Shown here: positions 1 through 9,199 of the stretch, piece after piece
Layout of the letters: each line of letters begins with the position of its first letter
Position numbering within the stretch: position 1 is the stretch's first letter
Source: Candidatus Vecturithrix granuli
Lineage (GTDB): Bacteria > Moduliflexota > Moduliflexia > Moduliflexales > Moduliflexaceae
Direction of reading: 5' to 3'
Assembly: GCA_000739535.1 (NCBI GenBank)
Contig: DF820466.1
Location: 656,234 to 694,851, forward strand
DNA: 38,618 nt
Made by a program: the position numbers and the translations under genes
Notes under the pieces: generated by a model
The model's database searches: none
Told to the model about the DNA's origin: nothing
Seen by the model: only the letters and a program-made list of their open reading frames with translations

Positions 1-64
1 AGCACGCAGGCGTTCCCTTCGACTTCGCTCAGGGAACGTGCATCATGTACAGGATACCACTACC
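1..64. repeat. Right half of a palindromic MITE-like element, cut by the window edge
   Basis: These 64 bases are the exact reverse complement of 28331-28394, the left part (on the plus strand) of the 115-bp element inserted in the HEPN gene. The copy ends in the element's terminal repeat CCACTACC at 57-64 and contains the nested palindrome with core CCCTTCGACTTCGCTCAGGG. The rest of the copy lies outside the window, so its target duplication cannot be seen. The element ends 43 bp before the start codon of the amidotransferase gene and could affect its expression. Confidence 0.85.
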
Positions 65-107
65 AAAAATTAATCAAGAAGTAATCGAGTGTATCAGGGA
101 CAATGTT

Positions 108-2150
108 ATGTGTGGAATTTTTGGAATTATCGCCAATAAAGAGGCCGGATTCACGTATAATGTCACCAAACCCATCGTAGATCGGCTTTTTACGCTTTCG
201 GAATCGCGCGGAAAAGAGGCATCGGGCATAGCCATCCTGACTCAGCAAGTGATCCAGGTCATCAAGTCGCCAATGCCAGCTTCAGCTTTTATTCAAACGC
301 CTGAATACCAGGAATTGCTTGAGGTTGTATTTTCAGGGAACGGACAACCTGATACTCGACAACACGAGGAACAGGACTCTTCGTTCGCCATAATCGGTCA
401 TTCGCGTTTAGTCACCAATGGATCTCATCAGATTCACGAGAATAACCAACCAGTGATTGCCGCAGAAATAGTTGGGATTCATAATGGCATTATTACCAAT
501 GTTGATCAACTTTGGCGCCATTTTTCCGACCTTGAAAGAAAATATGAGATTGATACGGAAATTCTGTTACGCCTTGTCCGAAAATTCTTTGAAGAAACAG
601 GCGATCTGGGAGCAGCAGTTCAAAAAGTATATACCTTAATCGAAGGCGCCGCTTCTATTGCTCTCTTGTTCAGTGAATTACACAGTATTCTTCTGGCGAC
701 CAATACTGGATCGCTTTATGTGTATTCAGCGCAAAACAATACATACCATATCTTTGCTTCCGAACGATGGATCCTTCAAAAACTTATTCAAAAAACACCG
801 TTACCACATATCAAAAAAGAATGTAAAATTCGTCATATTGAAGCAAATAGCGGATATATTGTTGATCTCAAACATTTGAATTCTCAACACTTTCTTTTGC
901 ATTCTAATGGGCATGAACATTCTGTCCCCATTTCTTCTTTGACAAGCCGTCGCCTCATCCGCGACGTTTCTTCCCAACAATCTTACAAACAGCATCATGT
1001 TCCAGGACAGGGGCCTTATATCCTGCCCTCTTCATTTAACGATGACTATCCGCGAAATCAGGAACGTATCAAGACGTTACGCCGCTGTACCAAATGTATC
1101 CTCCCTGAAACGATGCCTTTCATAGAGTTTGACGAGCAAGGGGTGTGTAACTTTTGCCATCATCATACCCCCCTTGAATATCGAGGTCTTGACGCACTGC
1201 TTCAAACAATTGCACCATATCGTCGTTCCGACGGTCAGCCGGATTGTCTTGTGACCTTTAGTGGGGGGCGAGACAGCAGTTATGGAGTACACATTGTCAA
1301 AACTGTTCTCAACATGAATCCCGTCACCTATACGTACGACTGGGGAATGGTCACCGATCTTGCTCGCCGCAATCAAATGCGATTGTGTGGGAAATTGGGA
1401 ATTGAACACATTCTGGTGTCAGCAGATATTGCAAAAAAACGCAGCAACATCAGAAAAAATGTGTTAGCCTGGCTGAAAAAACCCGATCTTGGAACGATTC
1501 CATTATTTATGGCGGGTGATAAACAATACTTTTATTATGCGAATAAAATCGGCAAACAAACAGGATGTCAAATGATTATTCTTTGTGAAAACCCTTTGGA
1601 AACGACGCGATTCAAATCAGGCTTCTGTGGAATTGCCCCAGATCATCGTGGACGGCAGACATTCAAATTACGACTCATTGATAAAATCAAGCTCGCCCAA
1701 TACTATGGCAAACAATGCCTGACAAATCCGGCCTATCTCAATTCTTCACTTCTGGATACCCTCGGAGCGTACTGTTCATATTATTTTATCCCGCATAATT
1801 ATTTTGACATCTATCAATACATCAAATGGGACGAAGCAGAAATCATTTCGACATTACGCACTGAGTACAACTGGGAAACGGCTGTAGATACATCGTCCAC
1901 GTGGAGAATCGGAGACGGAACAGCCTCATTTTATAATTACATTTATTATACCATGGCAGGGTTTACGGAAAATGATACATTCCGTAGTAACCAAATCCGT
2001 GAGAACATCATCTCCAGACAGGATGCTCTGGAACTTGTGGAAAAAGAAAATGCACCACGATATGCCTCCATTCAATGGTATTGTGATATTATCGGAATAG
2101 ATTTTGAAGAGACTATCAAGATCATTAATGCCGCTCCGAAACTCTATTAG
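108..2150 (+). CDS. Class II glutamine amidotransferase fused to WbpG-type N-acetyl-sugar amidotransferase
   Basis: I chose the ATG at 108 because it places Cys2 at the N terminus (MCGIFGI), the catalytic nucleophile of class II (Ntn) glutaminases. The upstream ATG at 45 lies inside a repeat and would bury this Cys. The product is 680 residues. Residues 1 to about 265 are the glutaminase, with GHSR at 97-100, NQPV at 113-116 and HNGI at 125-128. Residues about 320-680 match the N-acetyl sugar amidotransferase (WbpG/PseA) family, with CTKC at 327-330, a second Cys pair (CNFC) just after, and the PP-loop SGGRDS at 385-390. WbpG relatives normally take ammonia from separate HisH/HisF-like partners and make acetamidino sugars using ATP. 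Here glutaminase and synthetase are in one chain. With NeuA and NeuB in the same locus, a role in amidino-modified nonulosonic acid or its precursor is plausible but inferred. Confidence 0.85.
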   Translation: MCGIFGIIANKEAGFTYNVTKPIVDRLFTLSESRGKEASGIAILTQQVIQVIKSPMPASAFIQTPEYQELLEVVFSGNGQPDTRQHEEQDSSFAIIGHSRLVTNGSHQIHENNQPVIAAEIVGIHNGIITNVDQLWRHFSDLERKYEIDTEILLRLVRKFFEETGDLGAAVQKVYTLIEGAASIALLFSELHSILLATNTGSLYVYSAQNNTYHIFASERWILQKLIQKTPLPHIKKECKIRHIEANSGYIVDLKHLNSQHFLLHSNGHEHSVPISSLTSRRLIRDVSSQQSYKQHHVPGQGPYILPSSFNDDYPRNQERIKTLRRCTKCILPETMPFIEFDEQGVCNFCHHHTPLEYRGLDALLQTIAPYRRSDGQPDCLVTFSGGRDSSYGVHIVKTVLNMNPVTYTYDWGMVTDLARRNQMRLCGKLGIEHILVSADIAKKRSNIRKNVLAWLKKPDLGTIPLFMAGDKQYFYYANKIGKQTGCQMIILCENPLETTRFKSGFCGIAPDHRGRQTFKLRLIDKIKLAQYYGKQCLTNPAYLNSSLLDTLGAYCSYYFIPHNYFDIYQYIKWDEAEIISTLRTEYNWETAVDTSSTWRIGDGTASFYNYIYYTMAGFTENDTFRSNQIRENIISRQDALELVEKENAPRYASIQWYCDIIGIDFEETIKIINAAPKLY

Positions 2151-2197
2151 CATGTATGCGGAGATAGTAGCCGAAACAATTTCCCCTGAACATTACC

Positions 2198-3481
2198 ATG
2201 AAAAAGCTGGCATCTCATCCTTTACATAATCAAAAATTTCGACAAGACATACTCTGGAACATTGCAAGCCTGACGTTCATGGGGAGTTGTGGAATCGTGC
2301 TGAATTTTGTGATTGCCCGGTTTTACAATCCTGCCGCCTTAGGGAGTTTTAATCAAGTCTTTGCAATCTATATTGTGGCCTCTCAGTTTTCAGTCGTGGG
2401 CATCCATCTTTCCGCTCTGAAACATATCGCCCAATATCAGACTGATTGTCAGACGTACCGGGAGGTTCTGTTTGCAGCTCTTGTTCTCGCAGGTTTTATC
2501 AGCGGAAGCATGGCGTTCGTTCTCTGGCATAGCAGACATGTCATCGGCAATCTGCTTGCCAGCCCTGACGTTAGTTGGGGCTTACAGTATGCCAGTCCTG
2601 CTCTCTTTTTCTTTTCCATAAATAAAGTCCTGTTATTTGGACTCCTCAATGGCTTATCGCACATGCGAGCTTATGCCGTGTATCAAGCACTGCGCTATAT
2701 TTCTTTAATGGGCACATTGATTGTGGTGGCAATATTTAAACTCTCAGGGAATAATCTTCCGATTATTTTGTTGATTGCCGAACTTATCGTATTTGTCAGT
2801 TTTATCCCTGTTTTTTGGAAAGAAATTCGTATCCCTTCGCTGCCTGTATTGCTGTGTTGGTTGAAAATCCACGCTGGTTTTGGTTTTCGGGCCTGCATCA
2901 GCAATATGTTATCAGAGTTGAATAGCCGAGTTGATGTACTCTGCCTTGGTTTTTTCACTAATGACTATTTGGTCGGAATATATAGTCTGGCTGCGGTTCT
3001 GGTAGAGGGCTTCTACCATCTGCCGATTGTGTTGCGCAATATCTATAATCCTCAACTAGTTCACTTGAGTCAACAGCCAGAACATGAACTCGCGCAGTTC
3101 ATCACTCTTAACAGACGTTGGATTTATGCAGCGATGGCCTTCATCGGCGTGACGGCGATTGCCCTCTATCCGATCGGGATGCGATTGGTCATCAGCCAGC
3201 AAGACCTGAAGCAAAGCTGGACGATTTTTGCCGTGCTCATGCTTGGCCTGATCGGAAGCTCAGGCTATATTCCCTTCAGCCAGATTTTTCTGCAAGCCGG
3301 GCGTCCGGGACTCCACAGCATCATGATCTCTCTTCTGGTGCTTGCCAATCTCATTGGGAATATCCTTTTCATCCCATTGTGGGGGGCAATTGGGGCAGCT
3401 TATGCGACGTCGTTGTCTTTTCTCTTGCTTATTGCACTCTTAAAACTTTTCAGCAAAGCGGCGTTGCATATCACAATATAA
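2198..3481 (+). CDS. Oligosaccharide flippase, Wzx/MATE-like polysaccharide biosynthesis protein
   Basis: This 427-residue protein is hydrophobic throughout, with roughly 12 membrane segments. It has the usual layout of the polysaccharide transporter (PST/MVF) superfamily: a first helix with polar residues (DILWNIASLTFMGSCGIVLN), an RFYNP turn, and a last helix pair ending near residue 420. Family members flip undecaprenyl-linked repeat units across the inner membrane. It lies 47 bp after the amidotransferase and shares its strand. The locus also encodes an ABC exporter, so this may serve a second glycan or a lipid-linked intermediate. The start at 2198 (MKKLASHP) has no strong Shine-Dalgarno sequence. 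Substrate unknown. Confidence 0.85.
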   Translation: MKKLASHPLHNQKFRQDILWNIASLTFMGSCGIVLNFVIARFYNPAALGSFNQVFAIYIVASQFSVVGIHLSALKHIAQYQTDCQTYREVLFAALVLAGFISGSMAFVLWHSRHVIGNLLASPDVSWGLQYASPALFFFSINKVLLFGLLNGLSHMRAYAVYQALRYISLMGTLIVVAIFKLSGNNLPIILLIAELIVFVSFIPVFWKEIRIPSLPVLLCWLKIHAGFGFRACISNMLSELNSRVDVLCLGFFTNDYLVGIYSLAAVLVEGFYHLPIVLRNIYNPQLVHLSQQPEHELAQFITLNRRWIYAAMAFIGVTAIALYPIGMRLVISQQDLKQSWTIFAVLMLGLIGSSGYIPFSQIFLQAGRPGLHSIMISLLVLANLIGNILFIPLWGAIGAAYATSLSFLLLIALLKLFSKAALHITI

Positions 3482-3687
3482 TCTCGCGTTTTTTGCGCGA
3501 ACGATGACAGTGTGATGACATTTGGCTTATGCTCTGGACTGCCGGCAGAAATCTATTTCAAGAAAACCCTCTTTTTTGTCTTGACAAAGGCAAGCACTCT
3601 CAAGCAGGAGTTTACAACAAATTTTACGGAAGAACCCGCATTCATAATTGTCAATTGTCACTTTTCAATCAAAAAAAGGATGGCATT

Positions 3688-5493
3688 ATGAACGTTTCGT
3701 ATTCAGATCGGAGAAAACAAGCGATCATGTATGGAGGCGTCTTGTCCTTATTCATCATCGCTGGGGCCGTCTCGTTGTCGTATCGAAGTATTTGGGGCAC
3801 GGACATCAGGGGGTACATTTATCGAGCTGATGCAATTTATTTCAACCACCAACTACCCTCTGCGATAGGCGCCATTTCGTCGGTGCTTTATCCGGTCAAT
3901 ATCGCTCTGGCCTACCCACTTGTGGGTCATACATTATTAGCCACTCATCTTTTTAACCTGCTCATGTGGCTTTTGACTCCAATTCTCTTTTTTTTCCTGC
4001 TGCGACGGATGCTTCATAACGACATCTGGGCCTGGATCGGAGCGATTATCTATTTGGGGTATCCTACGAATTTTGTCTTGCTCAATCAAAATTCCACCGA
4101 GGTCGTGCTCGTCTTTTGGTTGATGGTGACATTCCTGTTGATCGAATACGGCCGTACGCGCCCCGCTCTCCTGTCGCTAGTTGGGATCACATGCGCATTG
4201 ATGGTATTGACGCGCTTGTTTGATGGGTTATTGTTCACAGGGATTCTTGGCATTGCAATATGCTATGATCATCGGAAAAGATTGCCCGTCCGATGGCTTG
4301 CGCTTGGGATAATGCTGTTTATCGGGGTGCAATGGGTATTTTCCGTTATCCTGGGATACTCATTGTTGGAAACTTATGACAAATATATCAGACTGGGAGT
4401 GGACGCCTATTTTCTTCCTACTGAACAGAATTCTTCAGGAGATCGAGGGGTTATACTTAACGCGCTCGCATATACACGGTGGTTTTTGGGGAAAAAATGG
4501 GCTCCGATGTTTCTCCTATGCATTGTGCCTGGTTGCGTTCATCTTCTGAGGAAAAACAGGACTGCTCCGGCAGCCGCTTTTCTGGCATATTCGATGTTCC
4601 TTGTGTTCTTTCTTGGAGGGGTATTCCGGGAACCATTTTTTCTACGTCAGGCCGTCAAAGTGATCGTGCCGCTGGTCATTGTCCTGATCTGCGGCGCAAA
4701 GATGTGGTATGATTGGCTGAATCAGGCGTTGGGCAGAACAGGGAAATGGATTGCGCCATCTGTATTTGTGATCATCTTCTTAGGATGCGCAAGTCTGTTC
4801 TATCACCAAAATTCTGTATTCATAATGATCATGGAAGATATTATCCCGCCAAGTTCCTTGCTCAAGATTATTCGAAGTAATCCGGAATTGCCAGTATTTC
4901 CACCTACCGGGACAGAAGATGTAGAACTGCGTGAAAACATGATTAAAGCCGTGACCGGAGCCTATCGCCCCTCTTATCTTTCAAGAGTGGCTCAACAAGC
5001 CTGGGAAAAAGGGCTACCTCATCAAGAACGCGCACAGGCGGATTTTGCCTATCATGCGACCTTTGAGGATGAAACGAGCTGGAGAACCGACGGCGTCAAG
5101 ATTACGGGAACATCGCCCTTATGGTTAGCGGAACGTCCCGGACATCTGGGGGCGTTTCCGTATCAGGCCGAAGCCACGCTGGTCTTGATGTTCACATTCC
5201 CTCAAAAGGCTCAGAAAATCATGATCAGCGATATTCACAGTCAATGGTCTCCGGGAGATGTGTTACGGATGTGGACTTCCTCAGATGGTCAGCGGTGGAC
5301 CTTACGCCATGATTATGCTCTGCGCTATCGGAAGATGTATTACCATGAGGAATTGACTGAAGAGATTGCCGGGATAAAGACCTTGTATGTCAAATATTAT
5401 TTTTATGCCGGCGATCCGAGTCGGGATGCGTCTGATAATCGTGGAGCCGCATTAGATGAATTTTCTCTGGCAGTCACATTTCAATCGAAATAA
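3688..5493 (+). CDS. Multi-pass membrane protein, GT39/PMT-like, with C-terminal soluble domain
   Basis: The open frame extends upstream to 3529, but AAGGA just before the ATG at 3688 supports that start (601 residues). Residues from about 10 to 385 hold roughly ten hydrophobic helices. The first external loop carries an acidic motif (GTDIRGYIYRAD), as in dolichyl-phosphate-mannose-type glycosyltransferases, which use a polyprenyl-phosphate sugar on the outer face of the inner membrane. Residues about 445-601 are soluble and rich in beta-strand and aromatic residues (WSPGDVLRMWTSSDGQRWTL), resembling a discoidin-like carbohydrate-binding fold. The next frame overlaps its last codons if read from 5456. 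Glycosyltransferase function is inferred from topology and context. A Wzy-like polymerase is an alternative. Confidence 0.6.
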   Translation: MNVSYSDRRKQAIMYGGVLSLFIIAGAVSLSYRSIWGTDIRGYIYRADAIYFNHQLPSAIGAISSVLYPVNIALAYPLVGHTLLATHLFNLLMWLLTPILFFFLLRRMLHNDIWAWIGAIIYLGYPTNFVLLNQNSTEVVLVFWLMVTFLLIEYGRTRPALLSLVGITCALMVLTRLFDGLLFTGILGIAICYDHRKRLPVRWLALGIMLFIGVQWVFSVILGYSLLETYDKYIRLGVDAYFLPTEQNSSGDRGVILNALAYTRWFLGKKWAPMFLLCIVPGCVHLLRKNRTAPAAAFLAYSMFLVFFLGGVFREPFFLRQAVKVIVPLVIVLICGAKMWYDWLNQALGRTGKWIAPSVFVIIFLGCASLFYHQNSVFIMIMEDIIPPSSLLKIIRSNPELPVFPPTGTEDVELRENMIKAVTGAYRPSYLSRVAQQAWEKGLPHQERAQADFAYHATFEDETSWRTDGVKITGTSPLWLAERPGHLGAFPYQAEATLVLMFTFPQKAQKIMISDIHSQWSPGDVLRMWTSSDGQRWTLRHDYALRYRKMYYHEELTEEIAGIKTLYVKYYFYAGDPSRDASDNRGAALDEFSLAVTFQSK

Positions 5494-5512
5494 GTACGTA
5501 AATTTTTTGATG

Positions 5513-6715
5513 ATGTCCATATTCTATATCGCCAATGCGCGTATCCCGACCGAAAAAGCGCACGGCCTGCAAATTGTGAAGATGTGCGAAGCCTTTGCGC
5601 AACAAGGGCTTGACGTGCAGTTGATCGTCCCGTTTCGGCGGCAATCGGTGCAGATGCGACAGGTCGAATCGGTGTGGGAGTATTACGAAGTGACGCCGCC
5701 GTTTGCGCTCAAACGCTTGCCATCGCCGGATTTTATCCGCCTTCAGCGCTTTCTTCCTGCACGACTGATGTTGGTGTGTTATATGTTGCAATCGTTGATA
5801 TTCGGCGTAATGGCAACGGTCGTCACACTAAAGGCGGAAGGCGCGTATTATACGCGTGATTGGTACACGCTGTTCGCGTTGGCGCTGACGAAACGCTGGC
5901 ACGGGAAGCCGATCTTTTTTGAAGCCCATAGGATGCACGGCGCGTCTCAGCGTACATTGCTGCGTTGGCTCTTGCGCCATGTAGATGGATTGATCGTTAT
6001 TACACAAGCATTACAAACGTATTACGAACAATTCAGAATAGTGTCTGACAAGATTTTGACAGCTCCGGATGGGGTTGATGGGCGTCGTTTAAGACAGCAG
6101 ATGCCGACCAAAGAAGCCGCGCGAATCCAACTTGAACTCCCGCTTGATGTAACGATTGTGTGTTATACCGGTCATCTTTTTCGCTGGAAAGGCGTCTATA
6201 CTTTAGTTGAAGCTATGCGCTATCTGCCGGGAAATTATTGGCTGTATATTGTCGGCGGCATGGCAGACGATCGGCAGGCATTGCAACAATTCATCACTGA
6301 ACAGCAATTGCCGCGAATTGTGTTGACAGGGCATGTGCCATATTCTATGGTGCCGCGGTATCTTGCAGCCGCAGATGTATTGGTGCTGCCCAACAGCGCG
6401 ACTGTGAGTATTTCACGAGACTGCACATCGCCATTAAAACTCTTCGAATACATGGCAGCCCAGCGCCCAATTGTGGCTTCAAATTTGCCGTCGCTGCGGG
6501 AAGTCTTAAGACATGACGAAAACGCCTGGCTTGTATCGCCTGATGATACAAGCGCACTTGCTGGAGGGATTCAGCGCGTTATGAACGATTCGTTATTACA
6601 AGCGCGACTTGTTAAAAAGGCTTACACAGATGTTCAGACTTTTACATGGAGTAGCCGGGCGCGAAATATTGTTGATTTTATGAAACGTAATACGCTTACT
6701 ACAAAACCACAATGA
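5513..6715 (+). CDS. Glycosyltransferase family 4 (GT-B fold)
   Basis: The product is 400 residues from the ATG at 5513. The frame is open from 5456, but the conserved opening (MSIFYIANARIPTEKAHG) fits a start at 5513, or 5510 one codon earlier. The N-terminal Rossmann half has the glycine-containing acceptor loop (KAHGLQIVKMCEAF). The C-terminal half has GHLFRWKGVYTLVEAM, a VLTGHVP segment, and the donor-site signature PLKLFEYMAAQRPIVAS, all typical of GT4 retaining enzymes using NDP-sugars. It begins 19 bp after the membrane protein stop. Donor and acceptor cannot be read from the sequence. Confidence 0.88.
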   Translation: MSIFYIANARIPTEKAHGLQIVKMCEAFAQQGLDVQLIVPFRRQSVQMRQVESVWEYYEVTPPFALKRLPSPDFIRLQRFLPARLMLVCYMLQSLIFGVMATVVTLKAEGAYYTRDWYTLFALALTKRWHGKPIFFEAHRMHGASQRTLLRWLLRHVDGLIVITQALQTYYEQFRIVSDKILTAPDGVDGRRLRQQMPTKEAARIQLELPLDVTIVCYTGHLFRWKGVYTLVEAMRYLPGNYWLYIVGGMADDRQALQQFITEQQLPRIVLTGHVPYSMVPRYLAAADVLVLPNSATVSISRDCTSPLKLFEYMAAQRPIVASNLPSLREVLRHDENAWLVSPDDTSALAGGIQRVMNDSLLQARLVKKAYTDVQTFTWSSRARNIVDFMKRNTLTTKPQ

Positions 6716-6730
6716 ATGTGACAGGGACAT

Positions 6731-6802
6731 TGTCATTGCGAGGAGTCTTCGACGAAGCAATCCCCTGATCACGCAGGATTGCTTCGCGTTGCTCGCAATG
6801 AC
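6731..6802. repeat. CATTGCGAG-type palindromic repeat
   Basis: The arms TGTCATTGCGAG (6731-6742) and CTCGCAATGACA (6791-6802) are exact inverse complements, with inner inverted segments GAAGCAATC and GATTGCTTC. This is the REP-like repeat seen between genes in many bacterial genomes. It occupies much of the 196-bp gap between 6716 and 6911, where I see no gene or convincing promoter. It may act as a hairpin or mRNA processing site between the GT4 gene and the DUF2142-like gene. Confidence 0.85.
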
Positions 6803-6911
6803 ACCCCTATCAAAATGAATGTGGTCATGGATTACGGCGAAAAAGTCTGGTAAATAGTTACCGTAAGATTAACATGGGGAATGCTGTCTTCGATAGTCCA
6901 ACCAGAGATCT

Positions 6912-8312
6912 ATGCAAAAAAAATTTTTATGTTCTATAAACATTTTCATTGTCGGCCTCGTAATGCTGCGCGGATTACTGTATTGCCTGGTGATCCCCTT
7001 TGATCAGGCTCCTGATGAAAGACTCCATTTTCTGTTGATCAAGGCAAAACATCTGCAATTAACCGGGGCGTCATTGGAGGAAAAACAGCGTGTTGCCTCA
7101 CAAATCGAGTTTTTCTGGTATCGCTCACTTTACCCGGAAACAAAACGAACTCAGGAAAATTTTACCAGTGGATACCTTCCTAATCCCCCTTCTTCCATGC
7201 ATTTATATTATTTCATGACAGGTTGGTTACTGAATGTGTGTTCGCTTGAACATATCCGCGATGAAATCTATCTGTTGCGTGGCTTTTCGATCCTGTGTGG
7301 CATGATCGTTATTATTTTTGCGATATTAATTGCACGCGAAGTATTTCCAAACGACCATTTTCTCCGGATCGGTATTCCGATATTTATCGCCTTTGTGCCG
7401 CAATTTTCCGCTATGAACGGCGTGATCAACAACGATAAATTAGCCGAGGTCTTTGCGTCCTTGCTTTTCTGGATCCTGGTCAATCTATTCAAAAACGGAT
7501 TGTCATGGCAATCAGGTGCAGCGTATATCATCGTTGCTCTCCTGGGCCTGATGAGCAAACGCACAATGGTTTTTATCCTGCCTTTGTCGCTTATTGCGCT
7601 CTTTGTGTATTATTGGAAAGGACTGATCGGTGTGAAAATGCATCTATTCCTGTTTGGCGGAATCTTCATCATCACACTGTCAGCCTATCTATTGCTCTGG
7701 CATCCGACGCTGCATGATCTGGTGAGCAAGTATGTTATCAGTATTCCTGAATCACCGTATTTGCTGGAAAAGCTCTTTCGTCCGGAATTGTTTTCGAACG
7801 CTACTCTGCTGTATATAGCCAAATTTTTTACGGTCATGTACTGGGGGTTCTGGGGTATTTTCGGCAATATGACGATTCGCCTGCATCATTTCTGGTATGT
7901 TGTTGCGGCCTTTGCCCAGTCGCTTGCCATCGCCGGACTGCTGAAATACACTATGCACACCAAACGCTGTGTGTTCCTCTCTGCTTCAGAGGCGAATCAG
8001 GGCGAGAAGTTGAAGATATGGCAGGCAAAAATTTGCTATCTGTTCGGTGTAAGCATTGTGCTGTGGGTAATTATCCCGGTCTTTCGTTCGATTATCTTGC
8101 GTTTTGATAGGCCGGATTTGACTCAGGGTCGCTACCTGTTTACGGTCATGATTCCGGTGAGCATGCTGACTATGTTTGGTCTGTTCACAATCTTTCCAAA
8201 GAAATATCACCCCTGGGTCGGGGGAATCGGTCTGTGTGCGATGCTCCTTTTTGACACAGTGGCATTTATTAATTACCTTTTGTTGAATTTTCATAATGCG
8301 GCATTTTTTTAA
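6912..8312 (+). CDS. DUF2142-like multi-spanning membrane protein
   Basis: This 466-residue protein has about 11-12 hydrophobic segments. Features recalling DUF2142 and GT-C-like membrane proteins are an early PFDQAPDERLHF motif after the first helix, NNDKLAE in the middle, and a conserved QGRYLF near residue 415. Such proteins occur in polysaccharide loci and are thought to be membrane glycosyltransferases or polymerases. The acidic Asp-Glu pair in the first extracytoplasmic loop fits a GT-C catalytic site. It overlaps the next gene by 17 bp, so the two are probably co-translated. Family placement is from motif memory and activity is inferred. Confidence 0.6.
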   Translation: MQKKFLCSINIFIVGLVMLRGLLYCLVIPFDQAPDERLHFLLIKAKHLQLTGASLEEKQRVASQIEFFWYRSLYPETKRTQENFTSGYLPNPPSSMHLYYFMTGWLLNVCSLEHIRDEIYLLRGFSILCGMIVIIFAILIAREVFPNDHFLRIGIPIFIAFVPQFSAMNGVINNDKLAEVFASLLFWILVNLFKNGLSWQSGAAYIIVALLGLMSKRTMVFILPLSLIALFVYYWKGLIGVKMHLFLFGGIFIITLSAYLLLWHPTLHDLVSKYVISIPESPYLLEKLFRPELFSNATLLYIAKFFTVMYWGFWGIFGNMTIRLHHFWYVVAAFAQSLAIAGLLKYTMHTKRCVFLSASEANQGEKLKIWQAKICYLFGVSIVLWVIIPVFRSIILRFDRPDLTQGRYLFTVMIPVSMLTMFGLFTIFPKKYHPWVGGIGLCAMLLFDTVAFINYLLLNFHNAAFF

Positions 8313-9033
8313 ACAATACAATTATTTAATAACATCGGCGATTTCGATCATGATCCTGCTGGCTGGTGTCTTGTTTTTCTCCGGAAATGGCGTCGTCATC
8401 GGACAACATGAAAACCAAACTGATATTCGTCTTGAAATCGGCTTCTTGTCCAGAGATATGCGGATTGAACAAACTTTTTTAGCCTCGCAAAATAACCTGA
8501 CGCGCATAGATTTCCGGCTCGACTCACATCGTCCGTGGGATACGCCATCTCTGGTTTGCCGCTTATTCGAATTAGACATTCAGGCGCAGCCCGCAGAATT
8601 GTCATATCAATCGCTGAACGAACATCTGATCGAAGTTCGTTCACAACGCTTAGATGGCTGGCTGTTGTCACCGCATACCTATAACACGTTTGCGTTTGAG
8701 CCGATCCCGGATTCCCAGGGGAAACGCTATCTGCTTTCAATTCAGGCACCGGACTTGAAACAAGGCGGGAGTACCATTATCTTAGCCAGTCCTAAAAAAA
8801 GGTTTGAGTCTGATCAGTTTTTTGTTGGCAATCAACCCAAAAACAGCGATTTGGCGTTTCGCGCTTTATATGCCCTGCCCAGATACCAGCTCATCCCCAA
8901 AACTGCCGCCCATGTCGCCCTACAAAAACCGTTTCCCTTCTCACAACCCGCCGTTCTCTATCTTTTAGTCGGCCTTTATTTTACGCTGCTCTTTCTATTA
9001 GTATGGCGGTTGAGCAGATCTGGCGTTTGCTAA
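8296..9033 (+). CDS. Hypothetical membrane protein with large external domain
   Basis: I do not recognise a named family. The 245-residue product has a membrane helix at about residues 12-32, a beta-rich external region of about 180 residues, and a second helix at about 218-238 ending in basic residues (WRLSRSG). The external part contains IEQTFLASQNNLTRIDFRLD, a phrase like those in jelly-roll domains associated with membrane glycosyltransferases. The gene starts inside the end of the DUF2142-like gene, so the two products probably work together, perhaps as a catalytic membrane subunit and a carbohydrate-contacting partner. Confidence 0.6.
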   Translation: MRHFFKQYNYLITSAISIMILLAGVLFFSGNGVVIGQHENQTDIRLEIGFLSRDMRIEQTFLASQNNLTRIDFRLDSHRPWDTPSLVCRLFELDIQAQPAELSYQSLNEHLIEVRSQRLDGWLLSPHTYNTFAFEPIPDSQGKRYLLSIQAPDLKQGGSTIILASPKKRFESDQFFVGNQPKNSDLAFRALYALPRYQLIPKTAAHVALQKPFPFSQPAVLYLLVGLYFTLLFLLVWRLSRSGVC

Positions 9034-9199
9034 AAGAACTGAAATGGAGACGCTATGCTCTTTCATTTTCCTTGACAAGAATGCCTTCTCAGAAAAGAGC
9101 AATACAATATGAGGTGTGACGACGCTGTCAAAGCTGAAATTAATTGTGCTTTCATAACGCGCCGTGTCATGAAAAAACCTGTGAGTATATTGTACGAAC

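Noticed and set aside
45-107. Upstream ATG as start of the amidotransferase
   Set aside because: It lies within the mobile repeat and would place 21 residues before the catalytic Cys, which must be exposed at the N terminus in class II glutaminases.
6731-6802. CRISPR array or tRNA
   Set aside because: The region holds one pair of inverted arms only, with no spaced direct repeats and no cloverleaf; the same holds for the other palindromes. I found no CRISPR array, tRNA or rRNA in the window.
9034-9199. Promoter before wzm based on TTGACA at 9072-9077
   Set aside because: No -10-like hexamer is found at 16-19 bases; the nearest (TACAAT) is about 25 bases away.
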